Shown here: positions 27,920 to 35,879 of the stretch, in pieces
How positions within the stretch are numbered: position 1 is the first letter of the stretch
Layout of the letters: each line of letters opens with the position of its first letter
Assembly: GCA_024227565.1 (NCBI GenBank)
Contig: JAAEUE010000136.1
Coordinates: forward strand, 84,146 to 148,145
DNA: 64,000 bases
Direction: 5' to 3'
Source of the DNA: Alphaproteobacteria bacterium
GTDB lineage: Bacteria > Pseudomonadota > Alphaproteobacteria > Rhizobiales > CAJQND01
The notes under the pieces: generated by a model
Seen by the model: the letters and a program-made list of their open reading frames with translations, nothing else
Databases searched by the model: none
What the model was told of the DNA's origin: nothing
Program-made: the position numbers and the translations under genes

Positions 27920-28621
27920 TCAGTGAATTTCCTTTGCCCCGTGCATTGCTGCTTTCAGTTTTTCAATCTCGAAATCCGGTGCGCGGGCTGCATCCAGAAT
28001 GACCTTTTCCTTGCGCACGAGCTTGGCAACCACATCCGGGATCTGGGTAACCGCATCGGCCGGGATCATGACGGCACCGTGGTGATCGGCGTGAACGATG
28101 TCGTTGGGGACCACAGTGAGGCCGAACACCGTGACCTGGCAGGCCACATCGACCACATGGACGAATGCATGGCTCGGCCCAACCTTGGCGCCCAGAAGGT
28201 TGTAGCCCCGCGCACTGTCCTTCAGATCGCGGAACGACCCGTTGGTCACGGCACCCACCGAGCCCAAGCCTTTGTGGATGTTGGTTTGAACCTCACCCCA
28301 AAAAGCGCCAATGCCCGGGTTGGGGTCCAGGTCCTGGATGACCACAACGGTGGGTGAAGGGCCGTCGGCCACATGCTTATAATAGGCCGTGCGTTTTTCC
28401 GCTTGTTCGCCGGCGCTTTCAGGGTGAGGGCCGGCAGCCCTAATGGTGGCCGTGCGGGCATAGCCGCAAATGGGAGCAAGGTCGGGATCCAGCGGAACCA
28501 GCGGTTCGGTGGTGAAGCCATGACCACGCCGGTCCGGAACGATCTCTTCCAGCGCGTTGCAAATGGTGGGTGTGTCCCACTGTGTCAACACGGCGAGCTG
28601 TTCTGCGTTGGGGAGTGCCAT
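27920..28621 (-). CDS. RraA-family protein (HMG/CHA aldolase-like)
   Basis: A 233-residue member of the RraA fold, which includes 4-hydroxy-4-methyl-2-oxoglutarate and 4-carboxy-4-hydroxy-2-oxoadipate aldolases and the RNase E inhibitor RraA. The core GAFWGEVQTNIHKGLGSVGA leads to TNGSFRDL, whose Arg-Asp pair is the metal/substrate site in the aldolases. HAFVHVVD and NDIVHADHHGAVMIP are also family-typical. It lies between the TRAP transporter genes and the ABC importer genes on the same strand, where an aldolase that splits a tricarboxylic intermediate into pyruvate and another acid would fit. Specific substrate unknown. The ATG has AGAGGA upstream. Confidence 0.82.
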   Translation of the reverse strand: MALPNAEQLAVLTQWDTPTICNALEEIVPDRRGHGFTTEPLVPLDPDLAPICGYARTATIRAAGPHPESAGEQAEKRTAYYKHVADGPSPTVVVIQDLDPNPGIGAFWGEVQTNIHKGLGSVGAVTNGSFRDLKDSARGYNLLGAKVGPSHAFVHVVDVACQVTVFGLTVVPNDIVHADHHGAVMIPADAVTQIPDVVAKLVRKEKVILDAARAPDFEIEKLKAAMHGAKEIH

Positions 28622-28689
28622 GATTTTTTGTCCTCTTATTGTTTTGGCCGTATTGAGAAGGCTTTATGGCCGTTTTTTCTCCAAGTGAA

Positions 28690-29949
28690 TCATTTAAACC
28701 AAATGGCCGTTTGCGGCAGGAAGCTGACGGTTATCAGCGTGATGAACATGGCCAGAATATACCACTTACAATAGCCCATAATCTCTTCGATTTTCAGCCC
28801 GGTTGCCGAACACACCGTGAGCAGAACCGAAGCCACGGGGGGCGTTTGCTGTCCAATGCCGAGGTTCAGGCAGACGATGACGCCAAAATGCACCGGGTCT
28901 ATGCCCATCTCGCGGGACAAAGGCAGCAACATTGGCACGACAACGATGATGGCGGCGGATGCATGCAGAAACATGCCCAGAAACAACAGGAACACATTGA
29001 GCAGCAACATGCGCAATATGAAGTCGTCAGTCAGGTCCCCAAGACCCGAGGCGATCGCCTGAGGGATCTGCTCGTTTGCCAGGAACTGGCCGAGCACAGC
29101 TGAGCCGGCGATGATCATCATCACCACAGAGGTTTGCCTGACGGTGTTGACCGCCAGTTGATAGACTTTCGGAAAACTTAGATCACGCTGTAGCACCCAG
29201 CCAAACACCAGAGCTGCCACCACGCCAACCGCTGCGGCTTCGGTTGGGGTCACGAAGCCACCGATGAGGCCGCCGACCACAATCAGTGGAATGAGCAATG
29301 GCACAATCGCGCGGGTGAGCTGTTGTCCCAATCGGGCGACCTCGAAGCGCTCGTCCACGGGATGTTTTTCGATGCGAGCAAAAATGTAGCTGGTCACCAT
29401 GAACGCGCCACCCAGCATTATGCCGGGCACAATGCCGGCGATGAACAGGTCCTTGATCGAGACGTTACTCGTAACGCCGAACAGTACCATGGGGATGGAG
29501 GGTGGAATAATGATGCCCAGCGTAGCGCTGGTGGCTGTGACGGCGCCGGCGAACGACTTTGGATAACCTTGCTTTTCCATGGAGGGGACGAAGATCTTGC
29601 TCATGACCGCAGCATCGGCCACGGCGGAACCCGACATTTCGGCCATAAACATGGACGTGACCACATTGACATGAGCCAACCCGCCGCGGATCCAGCCCAC
29701 GAGTGCCCGGGCAAGGCCGATTATGCGGTCGGAAATGGAGGTTGCTCCCATCAGCTCGCCCATAAAGATGAAGAGGGGGATGGCAAGCAAAATCACGCGG
29801 TTGACGCCGGAGAACATCTGTATTGGCGCCATCACGAGATCAATGCCGGAGACGTACATTGCGATGCCGGCAGATATCATCAGGGCAAACCCGATGGGCA
29901 TGCCCATGGCAATCAACAAGAACAACAAGATGACGACGCCCCAAGCCAT
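28690..29949 (-). CDS. dctM: TRAP transporter large permease (DctM)
   Basis: A 419-residue inner-membrane protein with about twelve hydrophobic helices, the substrate- and sodium-translocating subunit of a tripartite transporter. Family stretches include GMPIGFALMISAGIAMY, IPLFIFMGELM, GGLAHVNVVTSMFMAEMSG and GIIIPPSIPMVLFG. It follows the small permease gene after four bases. TRAP systems import C4-dicarboxylates, aromatic acids, 2-oxo acids or sugar acids using an ion gradient. Confidence 0.95.
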   Translation of the reverse strand: MAWGVVILLFLLIAMGMPIGFALMISAGIAMYVSGIDLVMAPIQMFSGVNRVILLAIPLFIFMGELMGATSISDRIIGLARALVGWIRGGLAHVNVVTSMFMAEMSGSAVADAAVMSKIFVPSMEKQGYPKSFAGAVTATSATLGIIIPPSIPMVLFGVTSNVSIKDLFIAGIVPGIMLGGAFMVTSYIFARIEKHPVDERFEVARLGQQLTRAIVPLLIPLIVVGGLIGGFVTPTEAAAVGVVAALVFGWVLQRDLSFPKVYQLAVNTVRQTSVVMMIIAGSAVLGQFLANEQIPQAIASGLGDLTDDFILRMLLLNVFLLFLGMFLHASAAIIVVVPMLLPLSREMGIDPVHFGVIVCLNLGIGQQTPPVASVLLTVCSATGLKIEEIMGYCKWYILAMFITLITVSFLPQTAIWFK

Positions 29950-29953
29950 GCCC

Positions 29954-30496
29954 CTAGTCGGCCTCAGATTTGTCTAAGAAGGTTTCCTGGATCCGGCGTG
30001 CCAATGCTGCGATCAATAGGAGAGCGGCAATCGGCATGATCAACATGAACCAGCCTTGGGCGATTTCGGCGGTTTCAATCTCTGTGCGGCCGGCCACTCT
30101 GATCATCCGAATGGACTGAGCCAGAAGCACCGAGAGAAAAATACCCATGAGGGCCATATTTATGGCGATCAGGATTTTGCGTCCCAATGGGGGCAGGGCA
30201 TCAACTAGCAAGTCAAAGCTGATGTGGCCTTCGCGGCGCAATGCCAGGTAGGCCCCGAGAAAAGCAACCCAAACAAGAAGGAAGCCAGGCACCTCATCTG
30301 CCGTCACGCTGATTGCGCCGAGCCATTCTCGGAAGAACAGATATACGGGGAGCAATGTCTCAAACTGCCGGCTCAACTCGCGGAGACCGCCGAGCACGAG
30401 ATAGCGATTGATGACGTTGATACAAATGAAGATCGAGGACACTGCGAACGCAAAAACCGCAATGCCCTCGATCAATCGGTCAACTAGCCGAAACAC
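29954..30496 (-). CDS. dctQ: TRAP transporter small permease (DctQ)
   Basis: A 180-residue protein with four membrane helices, starting with a GTG. The family pattern is visible in VDRLIEGIAVFAFAVSSIFI, the FFREWLGAIS stretch and LVWVAFLGAYLALRREGHIS. It binds the large permease and completes the membrane part of the transporter. The gaps to its neighbours are four and seven bases, so dctP-dctQ-dctM is one transcription unit. Confidence 0.9.
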   Translation of the reverse strand: MFRLVDRLIEGIAVFAFAVSSIFICINVINRYLVLGGLRELSRQFETLLPVYLFFREWLGAISVTADEVPGFLLVWVAFLGAYLALRREGHISFDLLVDALPPLGRKILIAINMALMGIFLSVLLAQSIRMIRVAGRTEIETAEIAQGWFMLIMPIAALLLIAALARRIQETFLDKSEAD

Positions 30497-30503
30497 CTAA
30501 GCG

Positions 30504-31475
30504 TTACTTCGCAGCGCGAACGAGCTTCAAGAACTCATCGCCCTGGCTTGAGACGTAATCGTCATAGGAAGGTGCTGTGGCTTTCTGGAACGCAGGAAGA
30601 TCAACCTGGTTTATGCTGAGCTTGTCTTTCATTTCCTCAAAGTACTTGGTCTCCAGCTCTGCAGATTTGGCGTAGGCTGCTTCGGTAATTTCTCGGCCAA
30701 CCTCAGTGAAAACCTTCTGCTGTGCAGGCGTCAAACTATCAAAGAAAGCCTTGGAGGAAAGCAGGAATGAAGGCGTGTACACATGGCTGGTGAGCGACAA
30801 GTGCTTTGCCACTTCAAAATGTTTCTGCTCATAGAAGCCATAGGTTGCCGCTTCGGCGCCATCAACAACGCCGCTCTGTAGTGCAGTGAAGGTTTCACCC
30901 CAAGAGACCTTTTGCGGCGTGGCGCCCATGTTCTGGAAGACGCCTTGGCGGAACTTGCCGCCCGATATCCTGATCTTCAAACCATCAAGGTCGCCCGGCG
31001 TGCCAACAGCGCGCTGAGAGTTGATCACATGGCGGAACCCGTTCTCGTAAACCCCGATGACCTTCACCCCGCCAACCTCTTCAATGCGGGCACGAATGGC
31101 GTCTTCAAGCCCGCCTTTCATGGCGCGTTTGACATGATCACGGTCTGAGAACAGCCAGGGCAAATCGAACACGCCAAGCTTCTTGTCGAGCTTCATGACG
31201 CCGGACGCCACATTGATCATTTCAAGTGAACCGGCCTGCACGTTGGCGATTAGGGCTTTTTCCTTGCCGAGTTGACCGCCTGGGAACAGCTTAAAGGTGA
31301 ACTGGCCGGGCAGGCGCTTTTCAACGGCGGCAGCAAAAAGCTGCGATTGAGCATGTAACGGAGAAAACTCCGATACGTGACTTGCAACGCGAACCTCTTT
31401 CGGGGCGGCGTTCGCAATAGCGTTGGTGACCAATGTGGCCAGGGCGGCTGTAAACAAGATACGCGTAAATTTCAT
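30504..31475 (-). CDS. dctP: TRAP transporter solute-binding protein (DctP)
   Basis: A 323-residue periplasmic binding protein. The signal peptide ends near ANA at residue 23. The DctP fold is shown by VRVASHVSEFSPLHAQSQLF, FPGGQLGKEKALIANVQAGS and the substrate-carboxylate region with an arginine in LKIRISGGKFRQGVFQNMGA. The conserved arginine implies a carboxylate ligand, as for most of the family. It has a good ribosome site (GGGGAGA) and follows the GntR regulator gene by 27 bp. Confidence 0.93.
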   Translation of the reverse strand: MKFTRILFTAALATLVTNAIANAAPKEVRVASHVSEFSPLHAQSQLFAAAVEKRLPGQFTFKLFPGGQLGKEKALIANVQAGSLEMINVASGVMKLDKKLGVFDLPWLFSDRDHVKRAMKGGLEDAIRARIEEVGGVKVIGVYENGFRHVINSQRAVGTPGDLDGLKIRISGGKFRQGVFQNMGATPQKVSWGETFTALQSGVVDGAEAATYGFYEQKHFEVAKHLSLTSHVYTPSFLLSSKAFFDSLTPAQQKVFTEVGREITEAAYAKSAELETKYFEEMKDKLSINQVDLPAFQKATAPSYDDYVSSQGDEFLKLVRAAK

Positions 31476-31502
31476 TGGTAGTGTCTCCCCAATTGGTGGT
31501 TG

Positions 31503-32240
31503 TTATCGGATTTCAATTTGATAGCGGAATTGATCGGCACGGCCTACGGACCGGCGCCACTCTAACGGGGCGCCGTCAAAACCTCTTGCCAGCCGCTCAA
31601 TCACGATCACCGGGTCCCCCTCTGCAATCTGCAGGGTGTGAACTGTTTCGCGGTCTGCTGCCTCGACTGTCAGCTCTTCCTCGGCGCTTGCTACCGTTCG
31701 GCCACAATGCTCATCATAAATCGGGTAGAGCAGGGGACCCAACTTCTTTTCATCGATCTCCAAGATCGGCATGAAGTCTTGTTTGGACAACCAGATTTCT
31801 TCAAGCAAAACCGGCTGCTTGCGCAGCAGCCGCAGCCTGCTTAGGCAAATGGCAGGTGCGTTCTGGTCAAGTTCTAACCTGAGGGACACATGCTCGGGTG
31901 CAGGCTTCACCTCGCGTCCAAGAATGCGTCCCTCAGGAACCAGCCGTTCGCCCGGACGGCCTAAAAATCGGAAGAAACGAAAAAGAGACTGGTCGAAACT
32001 GGGGCGCCGCACAAATGTGCCCTTGCCTTGAAAGCGTTCAAGAACGCCTTCGCTCACCAACTGTGTAACTGCTTGCCGAATTGTGCCGGGTGCCAGTGAA
32101 TATTGATCAGCCAGAAGGTTTTCAGAAGGCATCCGGTCGCCGGGCCGCCGCACACCGTCAGCTATCTCCTGGCGCAACTGGTCCGCAACGCGCTGATAGC
32201 GCGGTAATCTTTCATCGCCCCGGAGCGTTGCCATTGACAC
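31503..32240 (-). CDS. GntR/HutC-family transcriptional regulator
   Basis: A 245-residue repressor-type protein. The N-terminal winged helix (RYQRVADQLRQEIADGVRRPGDRMPSE as the first half, then APGTIRQAVTQLVSEGVLE) is followed by a UTRA ligand-binding domain (about 90-240) ending GAPLEWRRSVGRADQFRYQI, typical of HutC members. It is the first gene of the minus-strand TRAP unit and diverges from the amidohydrolase gene across 69 bp, so it probably controls both. The start may be the GTG at 32240 or the ATG two codons later. Its effector is probably the TRAP substrate or a breakdown product. Confidence 0.9.
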   Translation of the reverse strand: MSMATLRGDERLPRYQRVADQLRQEIADGVRRPGDRMPSENLLADQYSLAPGTIRQAVTQLVSEGVLERFQGKGTFVRRPSFDQSLFRFFRFLGRPGERLVPEGRILGREVKPAPEHVSLRLELDQNAPAICLSRLRLLRKQPVLLEEIWLSKQDFMPILEIDEKKLGPLLYPIYDEHCGRTVASAEEELTVEAADRETVHTLQIAEGDPVIVIERLARGFDGAPLEWRRSVGRADQFRYQIEIR

Positions 32241-32309
32241 AAGGTCTCGTTGCTCATTACGTTAACCCTAATAGTCTTATAGAGAAGTGAAAGTGTCAAG
32301 AGGCCTGAC

Positions 32310-33140
32310 GTGCACCTGAGCGGCGCAAACACATTGATGGGGAAAACCGGGGGCGATTTTGATGGCCACGCCCATGTTTTCGACACATCACTTCAGATGG
32401 CCGAAGATCGTCGCTACACGCCGTTGGCGGATGCCCCATACCTGCTCTATCGAAATATATTGCGTCAAGTCGGCTTGGACGGAGGGCTTGTGGTGCAGCC
32501 TTCATTTTATGGCACCAACAATGGTTTCCTATTGAACGTGCTGGACACTGCCAAACGACAGGGGGAACTCACTATCAAGGGGGTGGCGGTAATCCCTCCA
32601 GATACGGGTCCGGAAACGATAGCCGAGATGAGTGAGCGCGGAGTGGTTGGGATGCGGCTCAATCTGGTGGGGTGGGCTTATGAGAAGTTTGAGATTTCGC
32701 AATGGCTCAAGGTATTTGACCTCGCAAATCAGGCAGGCTGGCATGTAGAGATTCATCTTGAAGGCCACCGTCTTGGGGGATTGTTGCCGCAGTTGCTGAA
32801 CCATTGTGCCCGCGTGGTGGTCGATCATTTTGGACTGCCCGATGCGGAGAACCCCGTTTCCTGCCCCGGTCAGGCTGCGATACTTAACGCGCCCGTGGGG
32901 TCGCTCATGGTGAAAGTGTCCGGCCCTTACCGTGTGTTTGATGGCTATGACGGGACAAGCGCCGCACGCCGCTGCTGGCCCATCTTCAACCGGATGCTCG
33001 ATCGCCTTGGCCCAGAGAACCTGTTGTGGGGTTCTGATTGGCCCTGGACGCGGTTTGAGGATCAACACTCTTTCCAGGATACGCTGGATTGGCGGGAAAT
33101 TTGGCTCTCAGTCGAAGAAAGCCATGCTTTGATGTCCTAG
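32310..33140 (+). CDS. Amidohydrolase family protein, LigI-like (2-pyrone-4,6-dicarboxylate hydrolase family)
   Basis: A 276-residue TIM-barrel metal hydrolase of the Amidohydro_2 family. The order of motifs matches the lactonase group that includes LigI: FDGHAHVFD, GLVVQPSFYGTNN, GVVGMRLNLVGW, WHVEIHLEG, VVVDHFGLPD, MVKVSGPYR and LLWGSDWPWT. The protein stops about a dozen residues short of the usual NPxRLY-type end, so the C-terminus may be trimmed. The GTG start has AGAGG six bases upstream. It diverges from the GntR gene. A lactone or related hydrolase for an imported acid is likely; 2-pyrone-4,6-dicarboxylate is only one candidate. Confidence 0.8.
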   Translation: MHLSGANTLMGKTGGDFDGHAHVFDTSLQMAEDRRYTPLADAPYLLYRNILRQVGLDGGLVVQPSFYGTNNGFLLNVLDTAKRQGELTIKGVAVIPPDTGPETIAEMSERGVVGMRLNLVGWAYEKFEISQWLKVFDLANQAGWHVEIHLEGHRLGGLLPQLLNHCARVVVDHFGLPDAENPVSCPGQAAILNAPVGSLMVKVSGPYRVFDGYDGTSAARRCWPIFNRMLDRLGPENLLWGSDWPWTRFEDQHSFQDTLDWREIWLSVEESHALMS

Positions 33141-33190
33141 GCTCGCGTGCGGCTAATCCAAGAAATGACAGTCATTGGATAGCTAAGCAA

Positions 33191-33228
33191 TTGACGAATG
33201 CTGATTTGTTATATAACTATAAAGTTAT
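33191..33228 (+). promoter_or_regulatory. Candidate arsR promoter with palindromic operator over the start codon
   Basis: A TTGACG box (33191-33196) stands 15 bases before TATAAC (33212-33217). A perfect inverted repeat, ATAACT and AGTTAT separated by four bases, covers 33213-33228, that is the -10 box through the ATG at 33227. No ribosome binding site precedes the ATG and predicted transcription would start close to it, so the message may be leaderless and self-repressed. This is inferred from sequence only. Confidence 0.5.
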
Positions 33229-33598
33229 GGAACAAATTGGTTATGCAAATCAACCTGAGAACCTGGATGCGATTTTCGCCGCATTGGCTGATCCGACAAG
33301 ACGGGCAATCCTGTCGCGATTGTCTTCGGGTGAAGCCTCTGTGAATGAGTTGGCGGCGCCATTTGAGATGAGCCAGCCCGCGGTTTCCAAGCATTTGAAG
33401 GTTCTGGAGCGGGCAGGCCTCGTTGAGCGCGATATCGACCAGCAACGCAGGCCTGCACGGCTTAAGGCCGAGCCAATGGCGGAAGCGGTAGGTTGGCTGG
33501 AAGAGTTCAAGCAGTTTTGGTCCTCGAGTTTCGATCAACTCGACGGCCTGTTGGATGAATTGAAAAAGGCTGAAACGAAAGGGCCACAGAATGAGTGA
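33227..33598 (+). CDS. ArsR-family transcriptional regulator (SRPBCC-linked type)
   Basis: A 123-residue winged-helix protein without the metal-binding cysteines of arsenic sensors. The stretch IFAALADPTRRAILSRLSSG, the recognition helix MSQPAVSKHLKVLERAGLVE and the tail LDELKKAET match the subgroup encoded beside AHSA1/SRPBCC proteins. The open frame reaches back to 33089, but the family start is at 33227, inside an inverted repeat. Its stop overlaps the next gene by eight bases (ATGAGTGA), so the two are co-translated. The effector is unknown. Confidence 0.93.
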   Translation: MEQIGYANQPENLDAIFAALADPTRRAILSRLSSGEASVNELAAPFEMSQPAVSKHLKVLERAGLVERDIDQQRRPARLKAEPMAEAVGWLEEFKQFWSSSFDQLDGLLDELKKAETKGPQNE

Positions 33599-34085
33599 AT
33601 TGCCGACCTATGTGCTGGAGCGCGAGTTTGATGCGCCAGCTGAGCTGGTGTGGAAAACATGGACTGACGCAGAGCTGTTGCCGCGCTGGTATGGGCCAAG
33701 GGTGGAGACCATAATTCATCACCTTGAGGTCAAGCCGGGCGGGCTCTGGCTCAACGAAATGAAATGGGACGGTAACTCAAACTATCAACGGGTTGAGTAC
33801 ACCGAGGTATCGCCGCCGAAGCGGTTGGTGTGGCTGCACTCGATGTCGGATGCAGACTGGAATGTGGTCGCAAATCCGATGATGCCCGATTGGCCCTTGG
33901 TGCTTTTGACGACGGTGACGTTTGAGGAAGCAGGTGGCCGGACCAAGATGCGTCTGACCTGGGTGCCGCACGAGGCGAGCGAAGCTGAGCTCACCTGCTT
34001 TGCTGCTGCTATTGGCGGCATGGATAAGGGTTGGGGCGCCGGTATGGAGCTTCTCGCCGAACTGTTGGCCGAACTGCAGGCTTGA
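33591..34085 (+). CDS. SRPBCC domain protein (AHSA1-like)
   Basis: A 164-residue START-like fold with a ligand pocket. The opening YVLEREFDAPAELVWKTWTD, the middle RWYGPRVETIIHHLEVKPGG and the end DKGWGAGMELLAELLAEL are typical of the AHSA1 group. Its biochemical role is unknown; partners of this kind often sit with ArsR regulators in two-gene units. The gene is followed by a G+C-rich hairpin. Confidence 0.9.
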   Translation: MSELPTYVLEREFDAPAELVWKTWTDAELLPRWYGPRVETIIHHLEVKPGGLWLNEMKWDGNSNYQRVEYTEVSPPKRLVWLHSMSDADWNVVANPMMPDWPLVLLTTVTFEEAGGRTKMRLTWVPHEASEAELTCFAAAIGGMDKGWGAGMELLAELLAELQA

Positions 34086-34128
34086 GTGCCGGCCTAGCAG
34101 TTGTATCCAAGCCTTCCCTGAAAAGGGT

Positions 34129-34162
34129 GAGCCGGCCCCGGGTGGGACGGGGCCGGCTCTTC
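34129..34162 (+). terminator. G+C-rich hairpin after the ArsR/SRPBCC unit
   Basis: A twelve-base perfect inverted repeat, GAGCCGGCCCCG with CGGGGCCGGCTC, encloses a seven-base loop 43 bases after the SRPBCC stop codon. Only a short TTC follows, so it is a weak intrinsic terminator or a message-stabilising structure. The C93 protease gene converges from the other side. Confidence 0.6.
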
Positions 34163-34239
34163 AACCCGGTCATCTGGGGATGGGGGAGGGGACGCTGACC
34201 GGGTTGTAAACTTTGATTTGCGCCTATGAGATTTCCGAA

Positions 34240-34875
34240 CTAGTCCCCCGACTTTCCGGAGATGTGCCGGGCGCGCTTTGAAGCGCCTGGTGTTAGAGCG
34301 ACCCAAAGCTGCGGATGCTGTTGAGCCTGACGCTTGATGTAGGTGTAGCGCGTGGTGTTCCAGGGCAGGATTTCAGGGTTCTGGTTGTCCAGAACGAACT
34401 CGCCCATGTCGGTGACCACAGTGAGAACGGCATGGCCTTCTCTGTTTTCGTCCAGAACCACGGTGACGAGGAGGGACTCGCGTGGCCAGCCCATGCTCAT
34501 CAGATACTTGCGCTTTAGCAATACGTAATCTTCGCAATCGCCTTGGGCACCAGGGTAAGTCCAGTGCTCAGCGACATTGTAGAGTTCCTGGTCTGTTACC
34601 GGTTCTACCTTTGCGTTGACGTGTGTGTTGACTCTAACCAGTTGACTCCAGGTTTCATCCGTCAGGCGAACCCGGCTACCAGCGGTCGTCTTACCCGCAC
34701 AGTCGCGCTTATGGCGCTGACAAAATTGAACCCATCCAATCGGAGGAAGTGTTTTGCCATATACTTTGGCAAACTCGGCAGACTGTGGTGCACGTTCTGT
34801 TGCCGAAGCCGACGTGTTCACTCCAAGCGCTACCACGCTTGCGACCATTCCGATTTGTATAAGTGTCTTGAGCAT
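34240..34875 (-). CDS. Transglutaminase-like cysteine protease (C93/BTLCP family), secreted
   Basis: A 211-residue protein with an N-terminal signal peptide (hydrophobic residues 4-20, cleavage near SASA). The bacterial transglutaminase-like cysteine proteinase fold shows its triad: Cys114 in GDCEDYVLLKRKYL, His148 in EGHAVLTVVTDMG and Asp163 in VLDNQNPEIL. The opening APQSAEFAKVYGKTLPPIGW is typical of alphaproteobacterial members. Relatives such as LapG cut surface adhesins under c-di-GMP control, but no LapD-type partner is visible here, so that role is not claimed. The 268 bp upstream are A+T-rich and hold no gene. Confidence 0.88.
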   Translation of the reverse strand: MLKTLIQIGMVASVVALGVNTSASATERAPQSAEFAKVYGKTLPPIGWVQFCQRHKRDCAGKTTAGSRVRLTDETWSQLVRVNTHVNAKVEPVTDQELYNVAEHWTYPGAQGDCEDYVLLKRKYLMSMGWPRESLLVTVVLDENREGHAVLTVVTDMGEFVLDNQNPEILPWNTTRYTYIKRQAQQHPQLWVALTPGASKRARHISGKSGD

Positions 34876-35143
34876 TGTTTGAACCCCATTCCCTTGTTGA
34901 GGCAGACAATGTCAGATAGTTTTTTCAATAGTCTTCAATGTGAAAGAGTAATTAAAGTAAAACCAAAGTATAATTCAAATAAAAAACGAAATAAAATCGC
35001 AAGAATTTGTAAACCACAAACCGCGTCTCGGCAGTACTGATATGAGGATGAGGAATATTCTGAAAAACCCGAGACATAGGCGTGTTGGGACAGCGCCCCG
35101 AGGGCGCCGAACCACAGGCAGGTCTACCTAAGTTGTTTGAAGT

Positions 35144-35758
35144 TTAGAAGCTAAATGAGGATTTTAGGCCTTGGGTGTCGAGCATCTTCAGAAACTCGAT
35201 CCCGATACCATCTGGATGCACACGGGTGATGCGGCCACGCATTTTACCCAGCATCACGTAAGTGCCGATGGAGGGGATGACGTCCACTTTTACAGAGGCC
35301 CCGCTGACGGAAATATCCAAGATCTCGCAGAGATAGTTGCGGCCATCAGGCAAAATCAACTGAGAGGCAGAATCGCTCGGTTGGTAGCGAGCGTGCCGGC
35401 GTTGATCGTCGTCGTCGCCTTCACTCCGGTTGTTCAGCCATTCCAAACGCTTTTCGAAGCGTTCGAGACGCGAACCGCTCAAAGACAGGCTAATGGTGAA
35501 GCCAGCCTCGTGGCGTGCTGAAACGATGCCCTCAATGCGACCGATCTGATCCAGATACGCGACGATATGCTCGCCGAACTCAACTTCGTGTTGGGCGATC
35601 ACTTCAATCTTGGTCGCGTCCAAAGTGCCAACCTGGCAGGGATATTCCTGCTGATCTGGGCGCATGTAACGACCGAACAGGACTTCATCACCCGCACTTT
35701 CGTCAGAGTCTGCGTCCACTTGGGGATTTGTAACGGCAACGTTCACGCGTTTGCTCAC
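35144..35758 (-). CDS. PilZ domain protein (tandem PilZ-like)
   Basis: A 204-residue cytoplasmic protein. The C-terminal PilZ domain (about 120-204) has the c-di-GMP motif RRHARY and the second motif DISVSGASV, so it should bind c-di-GMP. The N-terminal half (about 25-105) looks like a divergent PilZ barrel without these motifs. The two are joined by an acidic segment (EGDDDD). Start is a GTG at 35758 with no strong ribosome site. It is a possible link between c-di-GMP and the polysaccharide or surface functions in the window, though no direct evidence ties them. Confidence 0.87.
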   Translation of the reverse strand: MSKRVNVAVTNPQVDADSDESAGDEVLFGRYMRPDQQEYPCQVGTLDATKIEVIAQHEVEFGEHIVAYLDQIGRIEGIVSARHEAGFTISLSLSGSRLERFEKRLEWLNNRSEGDDDDQRRHARYQPSDSASQLILPDGRNYLCEILDISVSGASVKVDVIPSIGTYVMLGKMRGRITRVHPDGIGIEFLKMLDTQGLKSSFSF

Positions 35759-35879
35759 ACCAGTTATTCAAGCCGAGCAGTAGCACGCCCGAACTCCGCA
35801 TCGCTTATAGGCACATTAGTGAGTCGCCAGTAAACGTCCGGTTAAATGATTGGTAAGAAGTGTCTAATTTGGCTGATTT

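Noticed and set aside
33089..33226. N-terminal extension of the ArsR gene
   Set aside because: It overlaps the end of the amidohydrolase gene, and the extra residues have no family character.
34543..35040. 165-codon plus-strand frame spanning the C93 protease start
   Set aside because: Mostly antisense to the protease, then A+T-rich intergenic DNA with no start signal.
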